Virus record (IMG/VR): IMGVR_UViG_3300008117_000631
Location: 1-40,497 of that record
Source: a virus
Direction: 5' to 3' (one strand)
Length of the DNA stretch: 40,497 nucleotides
The position numbers and the translations under genes are program-made. Every line of letters begins with the position of its first letter. The stretch's first letter is position 1. Shown piece by piece: positions 6,957 through 14,612 of the stretch. The notes below the pieces were generated by a model. The model was not told where the DNA came from. It saw only the letters and a program-made list of their open reading frames with translations, and did not search any database.

Positions 6957-8504
6957 ATGAGAGACATTTTAAATACTTTAGACATTATTACCGAAAGCAC
7001 AGGGTTGGCCAACAGAAAACCCGGTGACATTTTTAAGAATTCTACAGGCGATCAAATGACATTTGTGGGTCTGGCCTTTACCCCTGAAGAAGGTGGGAAA
7101 TTAGAACCCGATCAGTTACGTGATGCTGTTGCAATGGCAACCAACGAGGCAGGAGATATACAATGGCAAAACGGTGCAGCAAGAGCAGGTGGATTTGCTA
7201 TCGCAAGTTTTGATACTGAAACTGGCCCATTGCATTTTGGGTTCTTCTTACAAGAAGTAAAACCAAATCCAAAAGATAACAAGATAAAAAATGTAATTGG
7301 TGATTACAAATATGCTGGAGCTGCTGCAGCAAAAACTCAAGCAAAAATGACTCCACAAGATTTGTTAACAAACAAAACTAATCTCACAACTAAAGATATA
7401 ATGCTACAGTTAAGCCAAAGTTTAGGTATTGATAGTCCATTATATTATATTGCCCATCAAGTTGCAATGAATGCCCCTTTTCCAATTGAAGTAGAGGTTG
7501 CAGGTGATTTAAGTTTTACAGGATTTAGAGATTATTTTTGTGAAATACTACAACCAATAGCATTGCAAAATGGTAATTACAGAGGTAATGCCAGTGAGGC
7601 GGCACAGACATTTTTTGGAGAACCTAGTTTTGCAAACACTACAATAAGTTTTGATAGTAGCAAGAACGCAGGATTAAGTGACAGTATGCTAGAGTTACCA
7701 GACGGACGATATGTTAAAGTAAGTAGCAAAGGTGAAAAGGGTGCAGAGGCCAGTGTTAAAAATCTATTAGATGAAGTGGATAATGTTCAAAATCCAGAAC
7801 TACTAGAAAAATATAGTGATGTATTAGATTTAATTGATACAATGAGGACGAATGGACAAGCAGGAGCACCATTAGTATTAGGTATAAAATATGGTATAAT
7901 AGATGAACAAGATGCAGAATTTATAAAGGCACTAAAAAAGGTTAAACCGTTGCCACTAGAATCTATAAATCACATGACTGTAAGTGGAATGAATCCTTCT
8001 AACAATGTAATAAATTTGGCAATGGGTAGAAAAACTAAAAAGCCAGAATCAACTGTTTTATACTATCATTTAATAGCAGCAGTAGCACATAAGGTAGCAG
8101 AAAAAATAAACACAGATACTAACTTCAGTCAAGCAGCAAGCGAAATACTTAACAATGGTGCTTTAGTACAAGTATACACTAACGCAAAACAATCAGGTAA
8201 CAAATGGATACTTGAGGCATTTAAGACCGTATACCCAAGTAAAGCAGTTACCGGTGTTTTATTAAGTGCAGGCAAAAATTATAGCAGCACAGAAATAAAA
8301 GGTAATTTTACTTTTAAAATATTACGTAATGGTGCAAAGCCAAATGCGGAACCAACTGAAACAGATCAGGCTACCGATTCAGCAGTAGATACTGATTTAT
8401 CTAAGGACGCGGAAAATATAGTAAATCCAAATACTTCTATTTTAGCCAGAAAAAAACGTGAGCCTGAAAACTTAGATTTAGGCAGAGGAAAACGGAAAAA
8501 ATAA
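6957..8504 (+). CDS. 515-aa putative packaged protein with capsid-targeting-like leader
   Basis: Unrecognised in its core. The N-terminus MRDILNTLDIITE followed by Ser14 fits a T4-type capsid-targeting leader, with predicted cleavage after Glu13 (I-T-E, then S). A conserved-looking strand-loop, GRYVKVSSKGEKGAEAS, near residues 250-270 is reminiscent of the S-x-K core of some restriction-endonuclease folds, but this is weak. The C-terminal 50 residues are acidic and then basic and probably disordered. It sits alone behind a late promoter between the EF-hand gene and the broken clpP. If the leader is real, the protein would be inside the head and enter the cell with the DNA. Confidence 0.85.
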   Translation: MRDILNTLDIITESTGLANRKPGDIFKNSTGDQMTFVGLAFTPEEGGKLEPDQLRDAVAMATNEAGDIQWQNGAARAGGFAIASFDTETGPLHFGFFLQEVKPNPKDNKIKNVIGDYKYAGAAAAKTQAKMTPQDLLTNKTNLTTKDIMLQLSQSLGIDSPLYYIAHQVAMNAPFPIEVEVAGDLSFTGFRDYFCEILQPIALQNGNYRGNASEAAQTFFGEPSFANTTISFDSSKNAGLSDSMLELPDGRYVKVSSKGEKGAEASVKNLLDEVDNVQNPELLEKYSDVLDLIDTMRTNGQAGAPLVLGIKYGIIDEQDAEFIKALKKVKPLPLESINHMTVSGMNPSNNVINLAMGRKTKKPESTVLYYHLIAAVAHKVAEKINTDTNFSQAASEILNNGALVQVYTNAKQSGNKWILEAFKTVYPSKAVTGVLLSAGKNYSSTEIKGNFTFKILRNGAKPNAEPTETDQATDSAVDTDLSKDAENIVNPNTSILARKKREPENLDLGRGKRKK

Positions 8505-8507
8505 TTC

Positions 8508-8536
8508 TTTATAGTTTTTACTTTATATGTTATAAT
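8508..8536 (+). promoter_or_regulatory. Possible sigma70-like promoter for clpP
   Basis: TTTATA (8508-8513), a 17-nt spacer and a perfect TATAAT (8531-8536). The -35 is imperfect. It is followed by a leader with GAGGA ahead of the ATG at 8565. Confidence 0.4.
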
Positions 8537-8564
8537 AACATACATTTAACTATAGAGGAACAAA

Positions 8565-9090
8565 ATGGCTTTAGTACCAATCGTTATTGAACACACAAGT
8601 AAAGGCGAACGTAGTTACGATATCTACAGTCGCCTACTCCGTGACCGTGTAATTTTACTTGAAGGTGAAGTTCATGACCACATGGCTAATCTTGTTGTAG
8701 CACAACTATTGTTTTTAGAAAGTGAAGACGATACCAAAGATATTTCATTGTATATCAATAGTCCTGGCGGTAGTGTAACTGCTGGTATGGCAATCTATGA
8801 TGCAATGCAATTTGTAAGATGTGATATATCTACAATCGTTATGGGACAAGCTTGTAGCATGGGTAGTTTACTTACCGTCAGGTGGCGCACGTGGTCAAGC
8901 AACTGATATGCTCATTCAAGTTAATGAAATACTTGAAATGAAACGAAACTTAACAAACATTTATGTAAAGCATAATAGTGTAGGTAAAACATTTGAAGAA
9001 CTAGCAGAAGATATGGAACGTGACAACTACATGAGCGCGGATCAATCTGTAGCATATGGACTAGCTGACAAAGTGATAACAAAAAGATAA
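8565..9090 (+). pseudogene. clpP: ClpP protease, disrupted by an internal deletion with frameshift
   Basis: The first frame encodes normal ClpP from the start through catalytic Ser98 in [10 protein letters not shown] (to about 8873). The second frame resumes at 8875 with [11 protein letters not shown] and runs to the normal end, including the YGLADKV segment that holds the catalytic Asp. Compared with E. coli ClpP about 20 residues are missing, including the MIHQP segment with the catalytic His, and one base stands where about 60 are expected. The net change is about -59 nt and shifts the frame; frame one stops at about 8906. The protein as read cannot be an active protease. Either this is a real loss-of-function or an assembly gap. 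Confidence 0.9.
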
Positions 9091-9093
9091 TAG

Positions 9094-9122
9094 TTGACAA
9101 TAAATCCATTTGGGCATATAAT
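9094..9122 (+). promoter_or_regulatory. Sigma70 promoter with conserved spacer, copy 1
   Basis: TTGACA (9094-9099) and TATAAT (9117-9122) with a 17-nt spacer that starts ATAAATCCATTTGG. This spacer recurs nearly unchanged in other promoters of the window. TATAAT is followed by 6 nt and then the ATG at 9129, so the mRNA should be leaderless. Confidence 0.85.
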
Positions 9123-9128
9123 ACGAGT

Positions 9129-9359
9129 ATGAAAAAAGAACTTGTATTTTATCTCAAATGGCTTGCAACTGTGATAACAATTGCAGGGGCGATATGCACT
9201 AGTGTTAATCTCTATCCCTTAGGTCCAGCACTACTGAATCTAGGGGCTTTTGTTTGGTTGATTGTCTCAATAATGTGGCGTGAATGGAGTCTTATTGTCA
9301 TAAATGCAACATTGTTGCTAATTTATACAGTTGGACTTGTTATCAAATTGTTAACATAA
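9129..9359 (+). CDS. Small multi-pass membrane protein, 76 aa
   Basis: Two to three hydrophobic segments (about residues 8-27, 31-48 and 55-75), with charged or polar turns (WREW near 50). No ribosome-binding site is visible, and the ATG falls at the expected transcription start of a strong promoter. Function not recognised. It belongs to the run of small early-type genes that fills 9.1-11 kb. Confidence 0.75.
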   Translation: MKKELVFYLKWLATVITIAGAICTSVNLYPLGPALLNLGAFVWLIVSIMWREWSLIVINATLLLIYTVGLVIKLLT

Positions 9360-9365
9360 AAATGG

Positions 9366-9394
9366 TTGACAATAAATCCATTTGGGCATATAAT
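9366..9394 (+). promoter_or_regulatory. Sigma70 promoter with conserved spacer, copy 2
   Basis: Identical over all 29 bases to copy 1 at 9094-9122: TTGACA (9366-9371), the same 17-nt spacer, TATAAT (9389-9394). Here a leader of about 24 nt with AAGGAG precedes the ATG at 9425. Confidence 0.85.
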
Positions 9395-9424
9395 AACGGT
9401 ATAGTCAATAACAAGGAGCAAGAA

Positions 9425-9649
9425 ATGAACGAACTACTTATCAACGACAAACCCTACTACGGTATGTTTACTGACAACGGCAATGCTGTAATTGACGGTG
9501 TTGTGTTTTGTGCTAAGAAAATGAATTGGTCATGGAATCTAGTAAATGATATGCTGACCCAAATCTCTACTGTAGATGGTTTTGGTGAGGCTACTGATAC
9601 TGCGGTTCGTGAATATGTGTACGAAGCAATTTTTTCTGAGGGAGAATAA
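9425..9649 (+). CDS. Small acidic protein, 74 aa, unknown
   Basis: The ATG at 9425 is chosen because AAGGAG lies 10 nt upstream and the promoter ends at 9394; a longer upstream frame exists but crosses the promoter. The protein starts MNELLINDKPYYG and ends in an acidic SEGE tail. No motif recognised. It is followed after one base by the next ATG, so the two are translated together. Confidence 0.7.
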   Translation: MNELLINDKPYYGMFTDNGNAVIDGVVFCAKKMNWSWNLVNDMLTQISTVDGFGEATDTAVREYVYEAIFSEGE

Positions 9650-9650
9650 T

Positions 9651-9887
9651 ATGTCTTTCGCATTCAAATCCAATACTAAATTTCGTATTGTCAGTGGTAA
9701 TGTAAGTTTTTACGCTACTGCAAAACAAATCCGCGAAGGTGTCGGTGGCTTTATTAGTTTCAATCTTGCAGCAATGGAGGCATTGCAAGCTTTTGAAAAC
9801 TATCGCACGGGTGATGGTGTTGAAAGTTGCAGCACAGGTCTTGGTGGTACTTGGAACGGCGTACAAATCCAATTGGATGTATTGTAA
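9651..9887 (+). CDS. Small protein, 78 aa, unknown
   Basis: The ATG at 9651 follows GGGAG. The protein starts MSFAFKSNTKFRIVSGNVSF and looks like a compact alpha/beta domain with a glycine-rich C-terminus (GLGGTWNGVQIQLDVL). No family recognised. Third cistron after promoter copy 2. Confidence 0.65.
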   Translation: MSFAFKSNTKFRIVSGNVSFYATAKQIREGVGGFISFNLAAMEALQAFENYRTGDGVESCSTGLGGTWNGVQIQLDVL

Positions 9888-9897
9888 GGAGATGATG

Positions 9898-10104
9898 ATG
9901 AAAGATTTGGCTAGTGCATTTTTTATGATTGTCGGTATTGTTGTTGTACTTGGATTGCTTTTTAGTTATCCAGTCATGCTACTTTGGAATGGTTGTTTTG
10001 TTCCTGCAGTAGAAGGCGTAAAAGAAATTGGATGGCTACAAGCTTGGGGTCTTATGATTCTTTTCGGCATTTTGTTCAAATCCTCTGTCACCACTAAAAA
10101 ATGA
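9898..10104 (+). CDS. Small two-pass membrane protein, 68 aa
   Basis: Three ATG codons occur in a row (9892, 9895, 9898). The last is preferred because AAGGAG (9886-9891) is then 6 nt away. There are two membrane segments (about residues 7-30 and 47-62). The stop overlaps the next ATG (AATGA). Function unknown. Confidence 0.65.
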   Translation: MKDLASAFFMIVGIVVVLGLLFSYPVMLLWNGCFVPAVEGVKEIGWLQAWGLMILFGILFKSSVTTKK

Positions 10105-10493
10105 TACAAGTTCCTACAAAGGATAGTAAAGTTAAGGTCACTGTACGTTTTGTACAGGGACCTAATATGATTCCCCCTCAGCCCGATCACAGGGTATTTG
10201 AGGGTACTGTCGTTCCTAACTACAAATGGTTAAATGATCGTCAGTTTTGTATTACAGGTGATGAGTTTATGAAAGTCCGTGTTATTAGTATGGACTTAGT
10301 AAATGATATTGAACTACTAAGTGGTACAATGAAAGATGTTGACACGGATGTAAAAGTATTTGAGGTCGCAGGTAGTAAAGGTAACAAATACATTGTCACA
10401 AAAAATAGTAAAGGTTGGGATTGTACTTGCCCTGGCTTTCAATTTCGTAAAGCTTGTAAACATGTTTCAGAGTTGAGCGGTAATGAACAGTAA
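10101..10493 (+). CDS. SWIM zinc-finger protein
   Basis: A 130-aa protein with a C-terminal SWIM motif, Cys108-x-Cys110 ... Cys119-x-His121 (DCTCPGFQFRKACKHV). SWIM fingers bind DNA or proteins. The N-terminal 90 residues form an unassigned beta-rich domain. It overlaps both neighbours, by 4 nt upstream and 11 nt downstream, so it belongs to one polycistron. Confidence 0.8.
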   Translation: MIQVPTKDSKVKVTVRFVQGPNMIPPQPDHRVFEGTVVPNYKWLNDRQFCITGDEFMKVRVISMDLVNDIELLSGTMKDVDTDVKVFEVAGSKGNKYIVTKNSKGWDCTCPGFQFRKACKHVSELSGNEQ

Positions 10494-10722
10494 ACAAAGA
10501 CGCAAAGATAAAAGGCTTTGGAAGTATCGTGTCGAAATGTCTTACAAAGACTATACACATTATGATGAAATGTGGAATTGGTTAGCTGATAGATATGGTA
10601 AGAAAGTAAATAGATGTGGTTGGCGTGATAGGATGGGATGGTATCCAGCACAAGAATATGATGTAGTTTGGGAATTTCTTGATGAAAAGAAAATGGTTGA
10701 GTTTATGCTAAGATGGCTATAA
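10483..10722 (+). CDS. Small aromatic-rich protein, 79 aa, unknown
   Basis: Starts inside the end of the SWIM gene. Very rich in Trp, Tyr, Arg and Lys (MSYKDYTHYDEMWNWLADRY), probably a small folded domain. Not recognised. Its end overlaps the beginning of a late-promoter octamer. Confidence 0.65.
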   Translation: MNSKQRRKDKRLWKYRVEMSYKDYTHYDEMWNWLADRYGKKVNRCGWRDRMGWYPAQEYDVVWEFLDEKKMVEFMLRWL

Positions 10723-10728
10723 TAAATA
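10721..10728 (+). promoter_or_regulatory. Late promoter octamer AATAAATA
   Basis: AATAAATA followed by CAAC, just at the stop codon of the preceding gene. It would drive the membrane protein and metallophosphoesterase genes. Confidence 0.5.
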
Positions 10729-10752
10729 CAACTCTATCTAGTACCAAAATAT

Positions 10753-11049
10753 TTGTCAAAAACTAGACAATCATTTACAATACATAAAGTGAAAAATATA
10801 CTTGAAAACTTACAAAAAATACTACCATTAGTATTGCAGGTATTTACAATGTTAGGGTCAGTCGGAAAAATGCTCAAAGCATTTGGAAGAATGCTTCCTT
10901 GGCTTATACTTGTTGCTGCATTAGGTGGCGCAGGTTATTATGCTGTTTTAAATTACAAAGACCCATACAAATGTGTTGACAATGAAATTTATGAATTAAT
11001 ACAATGGGACAGTAATGTATATAAATTTAAAGGCGGTTACTGCGTATGA
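10753..11049 (+). CDS. Single-pass membrane protein, up to 98 aa
   Basis: The frame opens at a TTG (10753); a GTG at 10789 is an equally possible start, and neither has a good ribosome-binding site. An amphipathic N-terminus is followed by a membrane segment (LPWLILVAALGGAGYYAVL) and a short C-terminal domain with two cysteines (YKCVDNE ... GGYCV). It overlaps the phosphoesterase gene by 4 nt. Function unknown. Confidence 0.6.
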   Translation: MSKTRQSFTIHKVKNILENLQKILPLVLQVFTMLGSVGKMLKAFGRMLPWLILVAALGGAGYYAVLNYKDPYKCVDNEIYELIQWDSNVYKFKGGYCV

Positions 11050-11942
11050 AAATAGCAATCACAAGTGATGTTCACCTTGAGTTCGGTGATTTAGATTTGC
11101 ATAACGAAGAAAATGCAGATGTCCTAATTCTCGGCGGTGATATCTTTGTGGCTGAAGATGTGAAAAATTTTAGCTATGTTGATGAGCAAATAATGGCTGC
11201 TACTCCTAGTATGTTGGCACGTGGCAAGCGTTATTATGAATTTTTGAAAAGATGTAGTGAAAGATTCCCACAGGTAATTCTTATTATGGGTAACCATGAA
11301 CACTATCATGGCGACTATGCACAGACAACCAGTGTGATTAATACTCTGATTGGGGAAATGAGTAACGTACATTTCTTAGAAAAAGAGTGGCGTATCATCA
11401 ACGGTGTATTGTTCTATGGTGGCACATTATGGACTGACATGAATGGTGAAGATCCAGCCACACTACGCCAAATAGCATACATGATGAATGACTACAGAGG
11501 TGTTAAAAACTCTGCAAAGACTGTTCAGCATCGTGTGCCTACATATGATGAAAACAATAAAGAAGGTTGGACTTTTAAAGAAAGACCTGCTAATTTTACA
11601 CCTGAGGATAGTGTAGAAGATCACAAAGCCTTTTTAAAAGGATTGGATGAAGTATTGGCATTGCATCCTAATATGACCACTGTGGTGGTTGGTCATCATG
11701 CACCAAGTAAATCTAGTACACATCCTAGATACAAAGGTGAAGTGATTACTAATGGCGCATATAGTAGCGATTTAAACGATTTTATATTAGATCGTAGACA
11801 GATTAAACTTTGGACTCATGGACATACACATGAGGACTTTGACTATATGATTGGCACTACCCGTATTGTTTGCAATCCTCGCGGTTATGATGGGTATGAA
11901 GCTAAAGCCGATGAGTTTAAATTAAAATACGTTGAGGTGTGA
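11046..11942 (+). CDS. Calcineurin-like metallophosphoesterase, intact
   Basis: A 298-aa enzyme with all motifs of the family: Asp8-x-His10 (SDVH), GGD (Asp32), GNHEH (Asn83, His84), GHHAPS, and THGHTHE near the end, followed by CNPRGY. It should hydrolyse a phosphoester with two bound metals; the substrate is not evident. It is the active relative of the degenerate copy at 5823-6512, and comparing the two shows which ligands were lost there. Confidence 0.9.
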   Translation: MKIAITSDVHLEFGDLDLHNEENADVLILGGDIFVAEDVKNFSYVDEQIMAATPSMLARGKRYYEFLKRCSERFPQVILIMGNHEHYHGDYAQTTSVINTLIGEMSNVHFLEKEWRIINGVLFYGGTLWTDMNGEDPATLRQIAYMMNDYRGVKNSAKTVQHRVPTYDENNKEGWTFKERPANFTPEDSVEDHKAFLKGLDEVLALHPNMTTVVVGHHAPSKSSTHPRYKGEVITNGAYSSDLNDFILDRRQIKLWTHGHTHEDFDYMIGTTRIVCNPRGYDGYEAKADEFKLKYVEV

Positions 11943-12017
11943 CAATTGATTGAATAGTCTACTAAATTACTACACTATAGTTTTTAAATAGTATAGTAAG
12001 GAGGGCAACGAAATCAA

Positions 12018-12239
12018 ATGTCAGACGATAGTGATATAAAAGCGGATTTAAAAAAATTCAAACAAAAACCTAAAATTACAGTACCTGCTGAGTTTTTGGA
12101 TGGTGCAAATAGCTATGACGATAAACTAGCAATGGTTAAAATCTTGACTGAAAAAGAGAAAGGTCGTGTTTTGTTAATTATCAAAAAAATGATTGCAGCA
12201 GGAATGACAGAATCCAAAAAGAAAAAGGGAATAAAATGA
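12018..12239 (+). CDS. Small charged protein, 73 aa, unknown
   Basis: Preceded by AAGGAGGGC. Lysine-rich (ADLKKFKQKPKITV ... ESKKKKGIK), with a central helical part. It overlaps the next gene by 4 nt. No family recognised; could bind nucleic acid. Confidence 0.65.
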   Translation: MSDDSDIKADLKKFKQKPKITVPAEFLDGANSYDDKLAMVKILTEKEKGRVLLIIKKMIAAGMTESKKKKGIK

Positions 12240-12784
12240 CTAAAGTCTATAGAATTACTCCACTTGAAAAAAAGAATGTAGAAGTCCTTTACGAAATTTT
12301 TGAAGAAATGGATGACGGTACAATACGTTCTTGGAAAATTGAAGAACTGTATCGTTGGGGTATAGGCTTTAGAAGTGAAGTTAATCCTGTAGGTGAGTGG
12401 GAACTGAAAAGCAACACTGTACTTTGTGAAACAGATGTCGGGTATGGTGCAGAGTTAGATGATTTAATCAACGTAAGTTTTGATTTTGATGAAAGCTTTT
12501 CTGAAGAAGAAAAAGGAGAATTAACTAATTCATGGTACGACGGTGGTGCGGGTTGGTTGTATGACGGCGAACATAATTGGCAGGTTGATTATGATAGTCT
12601 TGTCGTTTATGGACCTGTGCAAATTGATTTGATTGATGATGTAACTGGTGAAATATTTGAAGAAAATATTCAACCAAAAACTGAAGGTTCTCCTATGAAT
12701 TGGCAAACCATCAGTGATCAGGAAGCTAGTGTTTGGCCTTTCCCGATTCAACAAAACTTTGGTGAAACTGACAAAAATAGTTAA
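12236..12784 (+). CDS. Acidic protein, 182 aa, unknown
   Basis: Very rich in Asp, Glu and Trp, with repeated short strands (YRWGIGFRSE, WYDGGAGWLYDGEHNW). No motif recognised. It is coupled to the lysine-rich protein before it by an ATGA overlap, so the pair may form a basic/acidic partnership (inference). Confidence 0.7.
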   Translation: MTKVYRITPLEKKNVEVLYEIFEEMDDGTIRSWKIEELYRWGIGFRSEVNPVGEWELKSNTVLCETDVGYGAELDDLINVSFDFDESFSEEEKGELTNSWYDGGAGWLYDGEHNWQVDYDSLVVYGPVQIDLIDDVTGEIFEENIQPKTEGSPMNWQTISDQEASVWPFPIQQNFGETDKNS

Positions 12785-12794
12785 CCAAATAGTA

Positions 12795-12822
12795 TTGCAA
12801 CGTATGCAATCTGTGTTATAAT
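12795..12822 (+). promoter_or_regulatory. Sigma70-like promoter for the winged-helix gene
   Basis: TTGCAA (12795-12800), a 16-nt spacer and TATAAT (12817-12822). An AAGGA ribosome-binding site lies near the ATG at 12868. The spacer does not share the conserved ATAAATCC block. Confidence 0.65.
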
Positions 12823-12867
12823 GTTATCACGTTGAGAGATCAGCGACATTTTTAATAAGGAAAACAT

Positions 12868-13122
12868 ATGTTGAAAAGCAAACAAGAACGCCTATTAGAG
12901 GCATTTCAAAAGGGTGAGCAAATGACTGTAGCACAAATGAAACAACGTTTCAGTATCGCTAACCCAACTGCAACTGTAAGTGACCTTCGTTACGAAGGCT
13001 TTGCTATCTATGCAAACAAGCATACTGACAGCAAAGGTCGCACTACAACCAAATATCGTCTAGGCACACCTAGTCGTGAAATCGTTGCAGCAGGCTATCG
13101 TGCATTGGCACTTGGCCTTTAA
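12868..13122 (+). CDS. Winged-helix-turn-helix protein, 84 aa
   Basis: A small basic DNA-binding-type protein: helices KQERLLEAFQKGEQ and VAQMKQRFSI, a recognition-like helix TATVSDLRYEGF and a beta wing (YANKHTDSKGRTTTKYRLG). A single gene with its own promoter and terminator, as expected for a regulator expressed separately. A candidate regulator of the phage's own promoters; the target is unknown. Confidence 0.8.
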   Translation: MLKSKQERLLEAFQKGEQMTVAQMKQRFSIANPTATVSDLRYEGFAIYANKHTDSKGRTTTKYRLGTPSREIVAAGYRALALGL

Positions 13123-13149
13123 TCTAACGATAACAACGTGAGATAGTTT

Positions 13150-13175
13150 AGGCAGCTTAACGCTGCCTTTTCTTT
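13150..13175 (+). terminator. Rho-independent terminator after the winged-helix gene
   Basis: Stem GGCAGC (13151-13156) with GCTGCC (13162-13167), loop TTAAC, followed by TTTTCTTT. Confidence 0.85.
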
Positions 13176-13178
13176 ATT

Positions 13179-13682
13179 ATGAAAAATATTTTACACAAAC
13201 TAATGAATGCATTAGGTAGGTACAGACTGATACCTGACCGTAGAACTGGCGCAGATTATATGCATCGATATTATTTACTATGCAAAAATCGTCGTTGGTT
13301 CCCCTTCAATGTAACATTGCATAAAATTGTACGTAGTGACGATCCTATATTTCATGATCACCCTTGGCCGTATTTGACAATTATTTTAAAAGGTGGTTAT
13401 TGGGAACATGTACCACTATATGACGAGCAAGGTAATATGTTTGGCGAAGTGTCCAAATGGCGTGGTCCTGGTAGTATAATTAAACGCAGTGCAACAGCAA
13501 TGCACTGGCTTGAACTAGATATGGGGAAGCCAGCTACAACACTATTCTTCATGGGAAAGCAGGAGCGTGAATGGGGATTCCTAGTTAGAATAAGGCAAAC
13601 TAAACCAAAATGGGTTCATTATCAAACCTATCTAAAAGATTGGCAAAAGTACCACAACAAATACATTGTGAACAATAAATAA
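13179..13682 (+). CDS. Cupin-fold protein
   Basis: A 167-aa protein with a cupin-type metal site: HDHPW (His59, His61) then Glu76 in the strand LTIILKGGYWE, and a second histidine in SATAMHWLEL. Cupins of this type are dioxygenases, isomerases or binding proteins. Substrate unknown. It begins 4 nt after the preceding terminator without a clear ribosome-binding site. Confidence 0.75.
   Translation: MKNILHKLMNALGRYRLIPDRRTGADYMHRYYLLCKNRRWFPFNVTLHKIVRSDDPIFHDHPWPYLTIILKGGYWEHVPLYDEQGNMFGEVSKWRGPGSIIKRSATAMHWLELDMGKPATTLFFMGKQEREWGFLVRIRQTKPKWVHYQTYLKDWQKYHNKYIVNNK
13674..13681 (+). promoter_or_regulatory. Possible late promoter octamer AATAAATA
   Basis: AATAAATA overlaps the stop codon region of the cupin gene and lies 19 nt before the ATG at 13701. 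It is followed by AAT rather than C, so it is weaker evidence than the other octamers. Confidence 0.35.
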
Positions 13683-13700
13683 ATTTAAAGGAGTATCGTC

Positions 13701-14072
13701 ATGCTTGAGTTTTTTATTTTGATTAGTCTTATGTATTTTGCTTTTAATATGGGAAAAGCTTATCAATTATTTGAGATGCGTAGAACTATTCGCAAAATAG
13801 CAGAAGAAAGTAATGTAAATCTAGATGACTTACTAAATGCTGCAACCGATAAAGAGTTAGAAGAAAGAAATATTGTATTGGTAAAAACCGAAGTTATTGA
13901 CGATACAATTTTGTTGTATAATATCTCTACTAATGAATTTTTAGGACAAGCTAACACAATAGAAGAAGCTGCTAAAGTTTTCAGTGAACGTAAGAAAAAT
14001 GCTACTGGAGCAGTGGTACATAACAATGATGAACTATTTTTTGTAGACGGCAAAATAACTAAAACTTTATGA
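13701..14072 (+). CDS. Single-pass membrane protein, 123 aa
   Basis: N-terminal membrane segment (LEFFILISLMYFAFNMG), then a coiled helix and a small alpha/beta domain. AAAGGAG precedes the ATG. It overlaps the next gene by 4 nt. Function not recognised. Confidence 0.75.
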   Translation: MLEFFILISLMYFAFNMGKAYQLFEMRRTIRKIAEESNVNLDDLLNAATDKELEERNIVLVKTEVIDDTILLYNISTNEFLGQANTIEEAAKVFSERKKNATGAVVHNNDELFFVDGKITKTL

Positions 14073-14602
14073 AAATAAACATAGGAAAATTTCCTAAATA
14101 TTCAAATACAAGAACTGTTGATATTCAAATAGACAAGTATGATACTTGGAATATGTATCATACTTTGGCACTTATTATATACCCCATGTTGTTACAATTA
14201 AAAGAAACCAAACATGGGATCCCCGGAGAATTTGCAGAGGTGGGTGGAGAGGATCATGGTTATCAAGAAAGTTTTGATTTCTATAAAGATACGTATAACG
14301 AAGCATTTGATGAAGGATGCAAGCGTTGGGATGAAGTACTAGACAAGATGATTTGGAGTTTTGAACAACTTATCAATGATGACTATGATTCTATATATCA
14401 TCATGGAGAAGCGAAGTATGAGTTTGTTGATACAGAACCAATGCTAAATCCAGTTACTGGTAAAATGGAAGTAATGCATCAAATGGTAGATACCAATCCT
14501 GATGAACATTGGTATGATCATGTTGGACACACAATGCATGACGACAGAATACAAGAAGGCTTAGAACTTTTCGGAAAATATTTTCGTAATCTTTGGGACT
14601 GA
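14069..14602 (+). CDS. Hypothetical protein, 177 aa
   Basis: Starts with a short beta part (KINIGKFPKYSNTRTVDIQI), then YDTWNMYHTLALIIYPML and helical, acidic sequence rich in His and Trp. It resembles a family often seen in T4-like phages, but I cannot name a function. Coupled to the preceding gene by an ATGA overlap. Confidence 0.75.
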   Translation: MKINIGKFPKYSNTRTVDIQIDKYDTWNMYHTLALIIYPMLLQLKETKHGIPGEFAEVGGEDHGYQESFDFYKDTYNEAFDEGCKRWDEVLDKMIWSFEQLINDDYDSIYHHGEAKYEFVDTEPMLNPVTGKMEVMHQMVDTNPDEHWYDHVGHTMHDDRIQEGLELFGKYFRNLWD

Positions 14603-14612
14603 TAGATACGTT

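Noticed and set aside
6957-8504. Restriction-endonuclease assignment from the VKVSSKG segment
   Set aside because: Only one weak motif; no second catalytic acid could be placed with confidence.
8565-9090. Programmed ribosomal bypassing or frameshifting in clpP, as in T4 gene 60
   Set aside because: Bypassing skips extra mRNA, but here the sequence for about 20 residues is missing altogether, so no reading trick could restore a normal ClpP.
8821-9090. Independent small gene beginning upstream of the clpP second frame
   Set aside because: The first residues of that frame are just clpP codons read out of frame; similarity begins only at [11 protein letters not shown].
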